A stretch of 64,000 nucleotides of DNA from Pseudobacteriovorax antillogorgiicola (GCA_945865565.1 CAMBEK010000004.1:88714-152713); one strand, 5' to 3'. Positions 43,633 to 53,371 are shown, numbered from the stretch's first letter. Notes: a model not told the origin generated them from the letters alone. Translations and numbers: made by a program.

Positions 43633-45699
43633 TTAGAACCCAGCGCCAACGGACAGCATCCAGGCTCTGCCGGGCAACGGAATACCCCAAATATCAGAAT
43701 AACCCGTCTTTCCATCCTGCCCCGATGTAGTCCGGTAGCTCGTTGCCACCGCATCAGCGACATTGGTGACCATAAATCCAATTTCCAAATCCAATGGACG
43801 AGAAATGATGCTCCCACCATCGCTACGCCATTTCACGTCCAATGCAGCATCATGAACCCACCACGGCGGAAGTAAAATATCATTAGCAACATCCCGGTAT
43901 AAAAGTCCCCTTCGACGCGATGTCCAACGGGCCACAGCCGATCGCCAGGGCCGACGGAACAAGGGTTGGGAAAGGCTAATCGCTCCTTGGTCTACTGGCA
44001 CCCCAGGAATTAAAAGGTTTTTCCCATCACCACTTTTCGAACGAAACCAAACCCACGACGCACTAGACCGCAAGGCACCCGCCAGGAATAAATCCCAGGA
44101 CCTTTCAAAATTAAATTCAATTCCCGTAACGGAGCTTGCTTCGCCCAGGTTGATCGCGCGGTAGCTTGAAATGCTCGACGGAACAATCACGATCGCATTT
44201 TGACGATCATCGTGAAACATGGCCAGGTGCAGAGAAGCCCACCCAGACTCGTCGTCACGATCTACCCCAACTTCAAAATGGCTCATTTCTTCGGGCCGGA
44301 CGTCGCTCGAAGGAATGATCTGGGCACCATCACCCTCTGACTCCAGTAAACTCGGAGGCCGCATCTCCGACGCAATCTGAACGTACGCGCGAAAATCAAG
44401 TGGCAGTGGAGCCTGCCATCCGGCAGACCAGGCGGGGCGTGTCTCAGCGAACTCACCACCGGAAAATCTGGCGGCATCTGCCTTTAGCTCGATGCTGCCA
44501 AGGGTTGACTGGTCCTCTGCGATCCGGATCGCCGCCATGGTGTGGCGAGTGCCGCGAGAAAGTTTCTGTGAGGGCAACTTAGATTCGTCGGCGCGAAATA
44601 ATATTCGACACTGCCCGAGCGTCCCGATGCAGTCACCGCGCCAACCGGCATCGCCCGATCGCGTCATGATGACCCGCTCGTCATGATCACGCACGATCAA
44701 AATGTCACCACCGGGATCGTCAACAGTACGCCGGTCGGAAATCAATCCGAGAGCTGCATCAAACGAGTCTGATGGTCCAGCATCCTGCTGAATGGAAATG
44801 CGTCCGATTCCCAGGTTGTGATTTTGCCGCGCTAAATTTGTCCCCGACTGTTGCAGCAAAGATGGCAGGCCTTGTCGCGCCTGGCTCCAAACGCCAAACC
44901 CCCTCAAAATCGTAGTTTGATTTCGCACCAAAAAAGCGGGCATGGCAAATCGCGATACCCGGTCGTTGTTCCGGCGCCGGATCACCGAATCATCCTCATG
45001 ATTCAACGGGGTACCGTTGTCATCGTAATAGCGGAAGTTTCCCCGGCTGTTCAGTTGACGAAGGTACAGGCGTGACCGAAAGTTTTCGCCGCTGGATTCG
45101 GCCCGAACTGAAGTTGTTGTTGCCATGGGTTCTGCGATGCGCAAACCAAATTTTTGACCTGCAAAATTTTGACCCGACAGCGCCTGATCCTGATCGCCCT
45201 CAAACAAACGAAACCGCAAGGCTCCACGGGAAGCCACGGCCGGCAAATCAAACGGAGCCGCGCCTGACGTTGCCTCGACAGAATCAAAGGCGGGAAGGTC
45301 CATCTCTTCAACGAGGGGTAGAGCGGCATAGGGATCGACAAGGGGCAAGTCATCCACAAACAACTGGGTGAACCTGGCATCTTGCCCGCGCACCCGTGGC
45401 AGAGTGAAACCGAAGGGCGACGGGCGTTCTGAGGGGGCTGCGTCAAAGGCCCCCTGGCGTTTCAAGTGTGACGTCAGATCGTCCTGGGATGACCCATTGG
45501 GAAAGAACTTCAGACCAGAGCCAGGATATTCAATCCGAGTTTGATCTGGTCTGCGGCCGCGAACAACCACCCTGTTGTCCTGAGCCTGGACTGTCGATCC
45601 CCAAAGAAAAGAATTTGCAATCAGAGTCGCTGATATCCGGGTCCACATCCCCGTGTCCGTTAAAAAAAATTTTTGATTTCTCCGAAGCTTTCCCGTCAT
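43633..45699 (-). CDS. TonB-dependent outer-membrane receptor
   Basis: 688 residues. A signal peptide (ISATLIANSFLWGSTVQAQD) is followed by a plug-like region (DNRVVVRGRRPDQTRI, FVDDLPLVDPYAALPLVEEM, DSVEATSGAAPFDLPA) and then a barrel that ends with the terminal Phe (WMLSVGAGF). Plug and barrel fit a TonB-dependent receptor, but a classic TonB box is only weakly visible. It overlaps no other gene, and the upstream lipoprotein stops immediately before its ATG, so the two are one operon. Substrate unknown (siderophore, vitamin or glycan). The ATG at 45648 is an alternative start. Confidence 0.85.
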   Translation of the reverse strand: MTGKLRRNQKFFLTDTGMWTRISATLIANSFLWGSTVQAQDNRVVVRGRRPDQTRIEYPGSGLKFFPNGSSQDDLTSHLKRQGAFDAAPSERPSPFGFTLPRVRGQDARFTQLFVDDLPLVDPYAALPLVEEMDLPAFDSVEATSGAAPFDLPAVASRGALRFRLFEGDQDQALSGQNFAGQKFGLRIAEPMATTTSVRAESSGENFRSRLYLRQLNSRGNFRYYDDNGTPLNHEDDSVIRRRNNDRVSRFAMPAFLVRNQTTILRGFGVWSQARQGLPSLLQQSGTNLARQNHNLGIGRISIQQDAGPSDSFDAALGLISDRRTVDDPGGDILIVRDHDERVIMTRSGDAGWRGDCIGTLGQCRILFRADESKLPSQKLSRGTRHTMAAIRIAEDQSTLGSIELKADAARFSGGEFAETRPAWSAGWQAPLPLDFRAYVQIASEMRPPSLLESEGDGAQIIPSSDVRPEEMSHFEVGVDRDDESGWASLHLAMFHDDRQNAIVIVPSSISSYRAINLGEASSVTGIEFNFERSWDLFLAGALRSSASWVWFRSKSGDGKNLLIPGVPVDQGAISLSQPLFRRPWRSAVARWTSRRRGLLYRDVANDILLPPWWVHDAALDVKWRSDGGSIISRPLDLEIGFMVTNVADAVATSYRTTSGQDGKTGYSDIWGIPLPGRAWMLSVGAGF

Positions 45700-47076
45700 T
45701 TAATTCTTGTTCAACAACGTAAATTGCATTGGATAAGGCTGCCCCGGACTCGCCAGGGTGTAACGGGCAGGTTTCCCGGATGCCTTGCCGTTGGTGCCAA
45801 TTGGATACACCCACATCAATGATTGCTTGCCATCGCTGTCACCAACCAGAAGGTTGGAAGACGCCTGATCAAATGCCATTCCGTAAAAACCGCTACTCGC
45901 AGCGTCGAATGTGTGAATGGTCTGAACGACGCCCGAGGCCAGATTGATCGAAGCGATTTTTTTTCCAGAAGATGTCTGTACCGAAGAAAATGCCATGGCA
46001 ACGGGCTTGTCGTTGCTGCTGGAATTGGCTTTTTCCGGCCTGCCTCCAACCGTTGCTCCGTTGGTGAAAATCGTCGTTGCAGCAAAATCAGTCGCAACTC
46101 TGGTTTCGGCAGTATACCCGAACTCAATCACGTCCAAATATTCGATGCCTTTTTTACAGTTCGGATCGGCACTGAAACAAAGGCTGACCATCGAGACCCG
46201 GTCACCATTGCGCAGGAATCCAGAGGGATTGGTAAACCGCAGTGGCAGGCCGTTTACGCCGGGCTTCGATCCATTCAAATCAATTTCGAAGTATTGCCCG
46301 GGACCAATCCGGCGCCATCCGTAAATGGCTTGAGAGTTGTTGCCGCGGTAGTAGGCATCGAGGCCTTGATGCAGTGCAAAAACATAATCATCGTCGGCCT
46401 TGCCACCCGACGCCTTGACCAGTGATTCGAGCAGTTCTTCGCCCTTGACGACCATCAGATCCACAGGCCGGAATGAACTCCCGACCGACGTTTGGATGAA
46501 GTCTGCCGGCACCAGGGCCACACCTTCCCGGGGGGCCGAAGGATCAAACTCCACGAGCTTTCCCGCAGTATTTAGAGCGATAAGCCAACGCACAAATGGG
46601 CCATCGCGGAAAACGCGCAACGCGTGTGGATCGCCGTTGCCAGCAAACGGTGTTGCCTGCTGAGTCGTGCGTCCAACCGATGTAAAGACTGAATAATTCA
46701 GTTCGGGAGCATGACGCGAAAAAAGGGCCAAACCGTCGCCTGCAGAAGTCAGGAGCAGGTCCCCGGCCTCGCCATTCGCCACCGGGCACAGGCGATCGTT
46801 AGCAACATCCAAGGCCCACAGGGCACTGGATGAGTACGAGGCATCCGTCGTCACGGCCGCGACGATGCCGTCAAGGCCACCGTTGCCGAGCGTGGCTGCT
46901 AGGGGGCCAGAATGCTCGACCGCCTCGCAAGACTTGGCATCATCCACCAAGAAAGTACCATTGCCATCCGGGGCAGCGCCGCCTTGGGGAATCTGCGTGC
47001 AAGATGCAGCGGCAAAAGTCATAATTGAGGCCATGACCCAGGACATCGAAATTTTTCTGCATTTGATCTTGATCAT
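45700..47076 (-). CDS. Lipoprotein partner of the TonB receptor
   Basis: 458 residues from the ATG at 47076, with GGAGG twelve bases upstream. Signal peptide with lipobox FAAASC. The body is beta-rich with repeated Trp/Asp-type blades (SSSALWALDVANDRLCPVAN, GYTAETRVATDFAA, ASSGFYGMAFDQASSNLLVG), suggesting a beta-propeller. It is translated directly before the receptor, so it may be its surface-exposed binding lipoprotein. It is divergent from the aminotransferase gene, with ~70 bases between starts. No catalytic motif is visible. Confidence 0.7.
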   Translation of the reverse strand: MIKIKCRKISMSWVMASIMTFAAASCTQIPQGGAAPDGNGTFLVDDAKSCEAVEHSGPLAATLGNGGLDGIVAAVTTDASYSSSALWALDVANDRLCPVANGEAGDLLLTSAGDGLALFSRHAPELNYSVFTSVGRTTQQATPFAGNGDPHALRVFRDGPFVRWLIALNTAGKLVEFDPSAPREGVALVPADFIQTSVGSSFRPVDLMVVKGEELLESLVKASGGKADDDYVFALHQGLDAYYRGNNSQAIYGWRRIGPGQYFEIDLNGSKPGVNGLPLRFTNPSGFLRNGDRVSMVSLCFSADPNCKKGIEYLDVIEFGYTAETRVATDFAATTIFTNGATVGGRPEKANSSSNDKPVAMAFSSVQTSSGKKIASINLASGVVQTIHTFDAASSGFYGMAFDQASSNLLVGDSDGKQSLMWVYPIGTNGKASGKPARYTLASPGQPYPMQFTLLNKN

Positions 47077-47145
47077 AGGGCTGGGAATCCTCCGGCCGAA
47101 ACTTAATTTTGCTCGCACAATACCTGATATGACAGGACTGCCAAC

Positions 47146-48318
47146 ATGATACCGCAACACCGGTGGCAAACTTACCCGACCTCAATTTTCAGCGTCATGT
47201 CGGCAGAGGCCAATGCCGCTGGCGCCGTGAATTTGGCCCAAGGATTTCCGGACTTTAACGGCCCTGAGGCCGTCATTGAAGCCGCCTGCGACGCCATGAA
47301 AAAGGGGTTGAATCAATACGCACCGGCCACGGGAATCAAATCGCTGCGCGATGCGATCAGCCGCCGCTATCAAACGGCCTACGATCTGAAATATGATTCA
47401 GAACTGGAGGTTACCGTTCACAGCGGAGCCACCGAGGCCATTTGGTGTGCCGTCCAGGCTTTTTGCGGGCCGGGAGACGAGGCCATTGGAATCGCACCTT
47501 TTTATGATTCATACCCAGCCGCCTGCCATGCGGGCGGAGCCACCCTGAAAACCGTTGCCCTGAAGCCGCCCCACTGGAAGGTGGACGCCAACGAGATCGA
47601 ACGTCTGGTAACCCCAAAAACCAAAATGATCCTGATCAATACGCCCCATAATCCCACTGGCCGCGTACTGACCCGTGCCGAAATGGAAGGCATCGCCGCC
47701 GTCGCCCGCAAGCACGATCTTATCGTCATTTCCGATGAAGTTTATGAAGAGATCGTCTTTGAACCAGCCGTGCACATTCCAATGGCATCAATGCCGGGAA
47801 TGCGGGACCGGACGATCACCATTTCTTCGACATCGAAGACATTCAGTTTCACCGGCTGGAAGATCGGCTACGCCTGCGCACCAGCAGCGTTGACCGAAGG
47901 CATCCGTCGCGTGCACCAGTTTACGGTATTCTGTTCGGCGACGCCTTTGCAGCACGCCATGGTACGGGCTTTTGAACTCGGCGACGAATACTACAAACAG
48001 TTTCGTTCCGATTATCTTCTGCGTCGAAATTCACTATTGGCCTCGATCAGGGCCGCCGGTTTTGACGCTCCAGCGCCCGAGGGAACCTACTTTATTTCAG
48101 CTGGATATGAACGCCTTGCGCCGCACGTAAACGACTTGGAGTTCAGCTTGAATCTCGTTCGACATCAAAAATTGGCGACGATTCCACTCTCGCCGTTTTA
48201 TCTCCCAGGCGACCCCGTATGCAAGGAACTGCGGCAAGTCCGTTTCGCCTTCTGCAAAACGCCAGAAACTTTAAAAAAAGCTGAACAAATTTTGGCAGCG
48301 ATCGGTCCTGCAACTTGA
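47146..48318 (+). CDS. Class I/II PLP aminotransferase (YbdL/KAT-like)
   Basis: 390 residues starting with ATG. The PLP lysine lies in STSKTFSFTGWKIGYA. The substrate and cofactor segments NLAQGFPDFNGPE, NQYAPATGIKSLRDAI and NTPHNPTGRVL, and the cofactor Asp in VISDEVYEEIV, match the methionine/kynurenine/glutamine aminotransferase group (YbdL, Bna3, KAT). It transfers an amino group between amino acids and 2-oxoacids in the cytosol; substrate preference cannot be read. Its stop codon overlaps the start of the glycosyltransferase gene (TTGA). Confidence 0.92.
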   Translation: MIPQHRWQTYPTSIFSVMSAEANAAGAVNLAQGFPDFNGPEAVIEAACDAMKKGLNQYAPATGIKSLRDAISRRYQTAYDLKYDSELEVTVHSGATEAIWCAVQAFCGPGDEAIGIAPFYDSYPAACHAGGATLKTVALKPPHWKVDANEIERLVTPKTKMILINTPHNPTGRVLTRAEMEGIAAVARKHDLIVISDEVYEEIVFEPAVHIPMASMPGMRDRTITISSTSKTFSFTGWKIGYACAPAALTEGIRRVHQFTVFCSATPLQHAMVRAFELGDEYYKQFRSDYLLRRNSLLASIRAAGFDAPAPEGTYFISAGYERLAPHVNDLEFSLNLVRHQKLATIPLSPFYLPGDPVCKELRQVRFAFCKTPETLKKAEQILAAIGPAT

Positions 48319-49505
48319 TTACCACAGCCGCCATCGTTTTTGCGCAACTGGTGATCTTGGGCGTTTGGCTGCGAACCGCAATCCACGCATCTGCATTACA
48401 GGTCTTGCCTTGCGCGAAATCACTCGCCATCCGCCACAGAAAAAAATGGCCGCGGCTTTCCATTCTTGTTCCCGCCCTGAACGAAGGAAAAACCATACGT
48501 GCCGCACTGACGACGCTTCTTGCAGTTGACTACCCGGACCTTGAAATCATTTGCGTCAACGACCGTTCCAGCGACGATACCGGGGCTGTCATTGCGCAAT
48601 TGGCGGCGCAGGACATGCGAATCAAGGCCATCAATGTCAGTGAACTACCCAATGGATGGCTGGGCAAAGTCCACGCCCTGGACCAGGCCTTGAATGCTGC
48701 GACCGGCGAATTCGTCCTCTGCACCGATGCAGACGTTCATTTTTCGCAAGACGCCCTGAAGCGCGCCGTCATGATGATGGAGCATCGCCACATCGATCAT
48801 TTATCGCTACTGCCAGAGATCACTTCTGCAGGATTTTTATTTGACACAGCTCTGGCCCAAGCGGGCTGGGTCCTTTTCTATTTCATCAATCCAGCCAGCA
48901 TCGGGACCGACTCTTGCCGCGCTCCAATGGGCGTCGGAGCCTTCAATCTTGTCCGTGGCGATCTGATGCGCAGGATTCAACCATTCAAGACTTTGCGTAT
49001 GGAAGTTATTGATGACATCGGTCTTGCAATCGTGTGCCATCAGGCGGGTGGAAAAGGCGCCCTTATGGGCGGTGGACCTGCCATTTCCCTTGAGTATTAC
49101 GCAGGCTACGGTGAAATGCTGAAGGGACTCGAAAAAAACGCTTTTGCATTATCACGCTACTCTCTGGTACGCGCCAGCGCGGAGAACATGTTCGTCATCG
49201 CTACACCTTTGCTCGCATTCGTCTGGCCATTTTTCAGATCCGACTGGACCATCGCGTCAGGAATCGCGGTCTACTTGATTTCCTGTCTGTTGGAGTTCAG
49301 GTCCCTGCAAAATCACGGCGTGAACCCGGCTTTGATACCAGCCTTTCCAATGGGCATGATGCTCTGTGGAATTGCCGGAGTAAGATCCATGGTTCAAACC
49401 TTGCGGCGAGGGGGAATCAACTGGCGTGGCACGACTTATCCTCTGGACGAACTGCGCCGGATGCAGATCACCAAACTCCCCATTCCAAAAAGAAATGTGA
49501 AGTGA
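48315..49505 (+). CDS. Family 2 glycosyltransferase, membrane-bound
   Basis: 396 residues with a TTG start overlapping the aminotransferase stop; no other start keeps the first membrane helix. After the N-terminal helix comes the GT-A fold: RLSILVPALNEGKTIRAALT, IICVNDRSSDDTGAV, the DxD-type metal site in CTDADVHF, and GAFNLVRGDLMRRI. Two to three C-terminal helices (VIATPLLAFVWPFF, then VYLISCLLEF) end in GGINWRGTTYPLDELR. This resembles hopene- or carotenoid-associated glycosyltransferases (HpnB/CrtQ-like). It transfers sugar to a lipid acceptor; which one is unknown. Confidence 0.87.
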   Translation: MITTAAIVFAQLVILGVWLRTAIHASALQVLPCAKSLAIRHRKKWPRLSILVPALNEGKTIRAALTTLLAVDYPDLEIICVNDRSSDDTGAVIAQLAAQDMRIKAINVSELPNGWLGKVHALDQALNAATGEFVLCTDADVHFSQDALKRAVMMMEHRHIDHLSLLPEITSAGFLFDTALAQAGWVLFYFINPASIGTDSCRAPMGVGAFNLVRGDLMRRIQPFKTLRMEVIDDIGLAIVCHQAGGKGALMGGGPAISLEYYAGYGEMLKGLEKNAFALSRYSLVRASAENMFVIATPLLAFVWPFFRSDWTIASGIAVYLISCLLEFRSLQNHGVNPALIPAFPMGMMLCGIAGVRSMVQTLRRGGINWRGTTYPLDELRRMQITKLPIPKRNVK

Positions 49506-49511
49506 AAAGGC

Positions 49512-50663
49512 TCAGCGGGGCCGCAGGGAGTTGATCTTAAGCCAGTTCGCCCGCTCGCGAACTGCACGGATCAAGATCGCATTGAAGTCCTGCTGAATTG
49601 ACTTTTTTGGAACCCAACCAAGTCGCGTTCGAACGGAGGTCAAATCAAATGAAAAATGCTCACCGGCAAATTTGATCATCCACGGCTTGATAAAACGTGG
49701 CTTTTTCCTGATCCGCGCGACCAGTTCCATGACCCAGGCACCAATCGTCACCAATTCAGGCGGCAACTGCATCAACGTGATGGCTTTTCCCCGAAACGCC
49801 GTGCATGCCCGGGCATGAATCTCGCGGTAGGTCATTGGCTGAGGCTGGCCGATCAGAAATTTTTCCCGAACTCCACCCTCCATGGAAACTTCAACGGACT
49901 TTTTGGCTCGCTTGGCAGCCAAATCAGCCTCTGCCTGCAGAACCAATTCGCCACCTGGACCAAACTTTTCAATTGTCACCGCAAACGCCCGGACGACGTC
50001 CTCTATGTGGCAGTAGGTCAACCCCCGGGTCGGAGGCCCCGGATAAAAGTATTTTTCCAAACCGTCCGAGGCACATATTTCTATCCAGTTGTAGAGGGGC
50101 ACGAGCTCACACCAATCAGTGTACACAGCAGCTAAAATCAATTGGACGATCGGCTGCCGGATCGTCGACTGGTCCAGCAACCTCTCGGCCTGTACCTTGC
50201 TGTGGGGGTACTCCCAAAGTCCTGCTCGCGGACTCGTCTCACTTTGTCGTTGCCCGGGCAGCACAGGCGCAAGAGCAGCCATGCTACCGGCCGAGATCAT
50301 CAGGCAATCGCCTGGTGCGTCCTTTGACATCAACATCAGCAAGCGTTCAAGCCCGTCATTGACGCGTTGGTAGCCCGGATTCGGTTCGTTGGAAAAATCA
50401 TAGTACGCGGCAAGGTGGATGACGGCGTGCAAGTTTGCAGTGATTTCAGGATGGCTTTCCCAAGCATCGGTGAACGTCGCAAGGCTACCAATGTCCAGAA
50501 CATCGACAACGTCACCGATATACATGTCATTCACTGGACGCTTGTCGATGCACCAGAAGCGAAACTGATCGTTGAGAGAAAAACGGAGATGCCGGCCAAT
50601 CAGACCACCTGCGCCAGTCATCAATATCCATTTTTTTGATTCGATCGGAGAGTTCAAGAGCAA
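49512..50663 (-). CDS. NAD-dependent epimerase/dehydratase, extended SDR (3beta-HSD-like)
   Basis: 383 residues starting with TTG (two candidates: 50663, or 50657 with GAGG eight bases upstream). Rossmann motif GAGGLIGRHL near residue 17, then VIHLAAYYDF and the catalytic pattern with SAGS and an active-site YPHSKVQAE (Tyr and Lys), followed by a proline-rich middle. The C-terminal ~150 residues are longer than in sugar epimerases, as in 3-beta-hydroxysteroid dehydrogenase-like enzymes acting on lipids. It is the last gene of a minus-strand set with an SDR, a FabH-like synthase and FabG. Confidence 0.85.
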   Translation of the reverse strand: MLLNSPIESKKWILMTGAGGLIGRHLRFSLNDQFRFWCIDKRPVNDMYIGDVVDVLDIGSLATFTDAWESHPEITANLHAVIHLAAYYDFSNEPNPGYQRVNDGLERLLMLMSKDAPGDCLMISAGSMAALAPVLPGQRQSETSPRAGLWEYPHSKVQAERLLDQSTIRQPIVQLILAAVYTDWCELVPLYNWIEICASDGLEKYFYPGPPTRGLTYCHIEDVVRAFAVTIEKFGPGGELVLQAEADLAAKRAKKSVEVSMEGGVREKFLIGQPQPMTYREIHARACTAFRGKAITLMQLPPELVTIGAWVMELVARIRKKPRFIKPWMIKFAGEHFSFDLTSVRTRLGWVPKKSIQQDFNAILIRAVRERANWLKINSLRPR

Positions 50664-50690
50664 GCCCTCAATTTGATCTCTTTTTCTGAT

Positions 50691-51491
50691 CTATTTTTTT
50701 TTGCGAGGAACCAGAACAGAAGCCGACAATTGAAGAAGTTTATCAGACAAGGCTGGAAAAAACCGGAACATGCCGGCAACCAACTTGTTGTCGAGCCCCG
50801 CTATTGATTCCAGAATCTCCTGATTAAAAGAATCCCAAACCGTCTCAGCAATAAATTCTGGCGCGCTGCCAGGTAGCACGGACTCAAGGTTCGCCGTCAT
50901 CGCTGTCTCGGTGTATCCGGGCATGACAATTCCAACATGGATATTGTTGGCTGAAGCGATTTCAAACCTCATGTTTCGCAGCATTTGATTCAATGCCGCT
51001 TTGGAAGCGCCATAATTGGCGTGCCCGGGAAACGGGACCGTAGAGGTCACAGATGACACTGCAATAATGGATCCCTGGTTTTTGTTACGCATCCAATGAA
51101 GTGCCAATTCATGAGCGATCGCAATCGGCGCAAAGTAATTGACCTGAAATTCGTCAAGAAAAGATTCAGGATCACGATCAGTGAAAGCCCCTTCGACGGC
51201 CACACCTGCATTCAAAACCGCAGCGCCTAAATCTGGATGACGTCGAAGGACGTTCTGGATAAATTCTTTCGCTTTTTTTGAACCCGACAAATCAGCGGGA
51301 ATGACGTGGGCTGTACCACCGTTTGCCTTGATCTCGGCGGCTACAGAATCAAGCGCTGGCTTTCCGTATGCCGTCAAAATGACCGGGTGACCCTGTTGTG
51401 CGAACTTTCGGGCCGTTGCTGCTCCTATCCCACGGGAAGCCCCCGTCACCAGGACCAATCTTTTTTTTAAATCTGGTGAAGATCGAATCAT
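50691..51491 (-). CDS. Short-chain dehydrogenase/reductase
   Basis: 266 residues. Classical SDR: cofactor motif TGASRGIGAATA, NAG (VLNAGVAV), and catalytic Ser...Tyr-x-x-x-Lys (VSSVTSTVPFPGHANYGASK). The C-terminus carries a hydrophobic amphipathic stretch (MFRFFPALSDKLLQLSASVL) that may touch the membrane, as in lipid-modifying SDRs. It sits between the epimerase and the FabH-like gene, 25 and 28 bases away, so all are one operon. Confidence 0.9.
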   Translation of the reverse strand: MIRSSPDLKKRLVLVTGASRGIGAATARKFAQQGHPVILTAYGKPALDSVAAEIKANGGTAHVIPADLSGSKKAKEFIQNVLRRHPDLGAAVLNAGVAVEGAFTDRDPESFLDEFQVNYFAPIAIAHELALHWMRNKNQGSIIAVSSVTSTVPFPGHANYGASKAALNQMLRNMRFEIASANNIHVGIVMPGYTETAMTANLESVLPGSAPEFIAETVWDSFNQEILESIAGLDNKLVAGMFRFFPALSDKLLQLSASVLVPRKKK

Positions 51492-51515
51492 GGCGAATTG
51501 GATCCCCCAAAAACG

Positions 51516-52562
51516 TCAGCGGTTGCCGTCGTGAACTTTGAAAACAACAGAACCCCAAGTCAAACCGGAACCAACAACCGACATGACAATAATCTCGCCG
51601 TGCCGATACCGGTCCCAATTTTGAGACATCGTTACTGGCGCACCAGCGCCGCCCTGGTTGCCATGGAAAGCCACATTATGGAGGTGTTTTTCAGGAGCGA
51701 TACCAATCCGCTGGGAGGCTGACATGAGCATGCGAAGATTGGCCTGATGTCCGATAAACCAGTTCACGTCGTCTACCGCCAGGCCATTGCGCTCCATGAT
51801 GGCTTGGGCAGCACTGACAGTTTTCAGAATCGCAAATTTTTGAACAGCCTGCCCATCCTGCTCAAAAGATTTTCCATCCAGCATCCGGATCGTATCAGCG
51901 CCCTCCGGCGAGGACTCGATCATGGTATCGATGACCTCGAGGCATTTTCCCCTCGGAGCATCCTCGACATAGGTCGCATAGGAACTGTCACCAAAAAGGA
52001 TACACCCCTTGCGATCGGAGTAGTCCACACGGGTCGTGTACCGTTCGGCGCCAAAAATTGCACCTGTCGTTGCGGCACCGATGGCGAACGCACCGCGCAT
52101 GGTTTGAATCTGGACGGCGAACGTGCTGCACGCCGAATTCGTGTCGTACGCATAGCCCGTCTTCAAGTTCGAATCACGGGCTGCATAACAAGCGTGGGAC
52201 GGAATGTCGCTGTCTGGCACTGACGTCCCGCCGATGACAGCACCAGCTTTGAGGGTTCCCCCCTCCAACCCGGAACGCTTCATGGCAAGTTCCCAAGACT
52301 TTGCGCCCATCTGACCAAAGGTCATCACTCGCCCAGCTTGAATGAGATCCTCACGAGTTGTTTCGCCGAAACGAAGGGCACGAATTTCTTCTGGGCGAAG
52401 GACACTTCGACGTTCTTGAATTCCAACCCGGTCCACAATCCACTGAGCGTCCGAACCGATATCCAAACTGTCGAAAAAATTGTTGTCTAAGACATTGTCG
52501 GGCACATAGTGCCCCATCGCAGTCAGAAATATTCCGGATTTTCTTTTTTGGTCGGCTGACAT
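51516..52562 (-). CDS. FabH-like beta-ketoacyl-ACP synthase III
   Basis: 348 residues. The thiolase-fold catalytic triad is intact: Cys in TNSACSTFAVQ, His in IGHQANLRML, and Asn in NVAFHGNQGGAGAPV. The last block normally reads GNTSAASIP; here QGGAGAP replaces it, a mark of specialised KASIII or OleA-like enzymes. The N-terminus GIFLTAMGHYVPDNVLDN is standard. It condenses an acyl-CoA or acyl-ACP with malonyl-ACP, or two acyl chains. FabG follows 11 bases upstream in the operon, so a beta-ketoacyl product is probably reduced at once. Confidence 0.88.
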   Translation of the reverse strand: MSADQKRKSGIFLTAMGHYVPDNVLDNNFFDSLDIGSDAQWIVDRVGIQERRSVLRPEEIRALRFGETTREDLIQAGRVMTFGQMGAKSWELAMKRSGLEGGTLKAGAVIGGTSVPDSDIPSHACYAARDSNLKTGYAYDTNSACSTFAVQIQTMRGAFAIGAATTGAIFGAERYTTRVDYSDRKGCILFGDSSYATYVEDAPRGKCLEVIDTMIESSPEGADTIRMLDGKSFEQDGQAVQKFAILKTVSAAQAIMERNGLAVDDVNWFIGHQANLRMLMSASQRIGIAPEKHLHNVAFHGNQGGAGAPVTMSQNWDRYRHGEIIVMSVVGSGLTWGSVVFKVHDGNR

Positions 52563-52572
52563 GAAATTCCCG

Positions 52573-53301
52573 TCAATTGGTGAACATTCCGCCGTTCACA
52601 TGGATGGTGGAACCTGTGATGTAAGATGATTTCTCGGAAGCAAGGAACTCAACGGCTCCTGCAATGTCTTCCACGGCACCAAAGCGCTTCAACGGAATCC
52701 GGCCCAACATGGCCTCTTTGACCGGCTCGGGTAAAGCCCCCGTCATGTCCGTTTCAATAAAACCGGGGGCTACGCAGTTGGCAAGAATTCCAAATGGTGC
52801 CAGTTCAGCCGCAATGGACTTGGTAAAACCAACGATCCCGGCCTTGGTCGCCGCATACATGCTCTGACCCGGGTTACCCGTGAACCCGACCACCGAGGCT
52901 AGGTTGATGATCCGTCCCCATTTTTGGCGAATCATCGGACGCGCTGCAAATTTGGAAAGAAGAAAAACCGACTTCAAGTTGGTGTTGATCAAAGTGTCGA
53001 AATCGTCTGGCTTGGCCATCGGCAATATTTGATCGATGGCAACACCCGCGTTGTTTACCAGAACGTGAAGTCCGCCCATTTCGGCGGCAACTGTCTTGAT
53101 CAAGCCCTGGCAGGCTGCAGCATCCGATAGGTCAGCACGAAACGCACGCGCGCCTGGGATTGCGGCACACACAGCAAGTGCCTTGTCCTCGTTGCCGCGA
53201 TAATGAACCGCCACTTTGAAACCGGCATTGCCCAACGCAATTGCGCAAGCAGCTCCAATCCCGCGAGACGCCCCCGTGACCAAAGCCACCTTGCCAGTCA
53301 T
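52573..53301 (-). CDS. fabG: 3-oxoacyl-ACP reductase FabG
   Basis: 242 residues with ATG after GGGGTGA. Textbook FabG: TGASRGIGAACAIAL, NNAGVAIDQIL, catalytic NLASVVGFTGNPGQSMYAATK and the C-terminal FLASEKSSYITGSTIHVNGG. It reduces 3-oxoacyl-ACP with NADPH in fatty-acid synthesis. It is the first gene of the lipid operon that continues with the FabH-like synthase, SDR and epimerase. It may serve the housekeeping cycle, or be dedicated to this cluster if another fabG exists elsewhere. Confidence 0.95.
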   Translation of the reverse strand: MTGKVALVTGASRGIGAACAIALGNAGFKVAVHYRGNEDKALAVCAAIPGARAFRADLSDAAACQGLIKTVAAEMGGLHVLVNNAGVAIDQILPMAKPDDFDTLINTNLKSVFLLSKFAARPMIRQKWGRIINLASVVGFTGNPGQSMYAATKAGIVGFTKSIAAELAPFGILANCVAPGFIETDMTGALPEPVKEAMLGRIPLKRFGAVEDIAGAVEFLASEKSSYITGSTIHVNGGMFTN

Positions 53302-53371
53302 GAATCACCCCAACCCACCAAAAGTATTAGTTAATCCCATGAAATCACGGGATGGAACAGGTGGCAGGTTA

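Noticed and set aside
49512-53301. Olefin (OleABCD) biosynthesis cluster
   Set aside because: Only a thiolase-fold enzyme and an epimerase-like enzyme fit; the OleB hydrolase and OleC ligase are absent.
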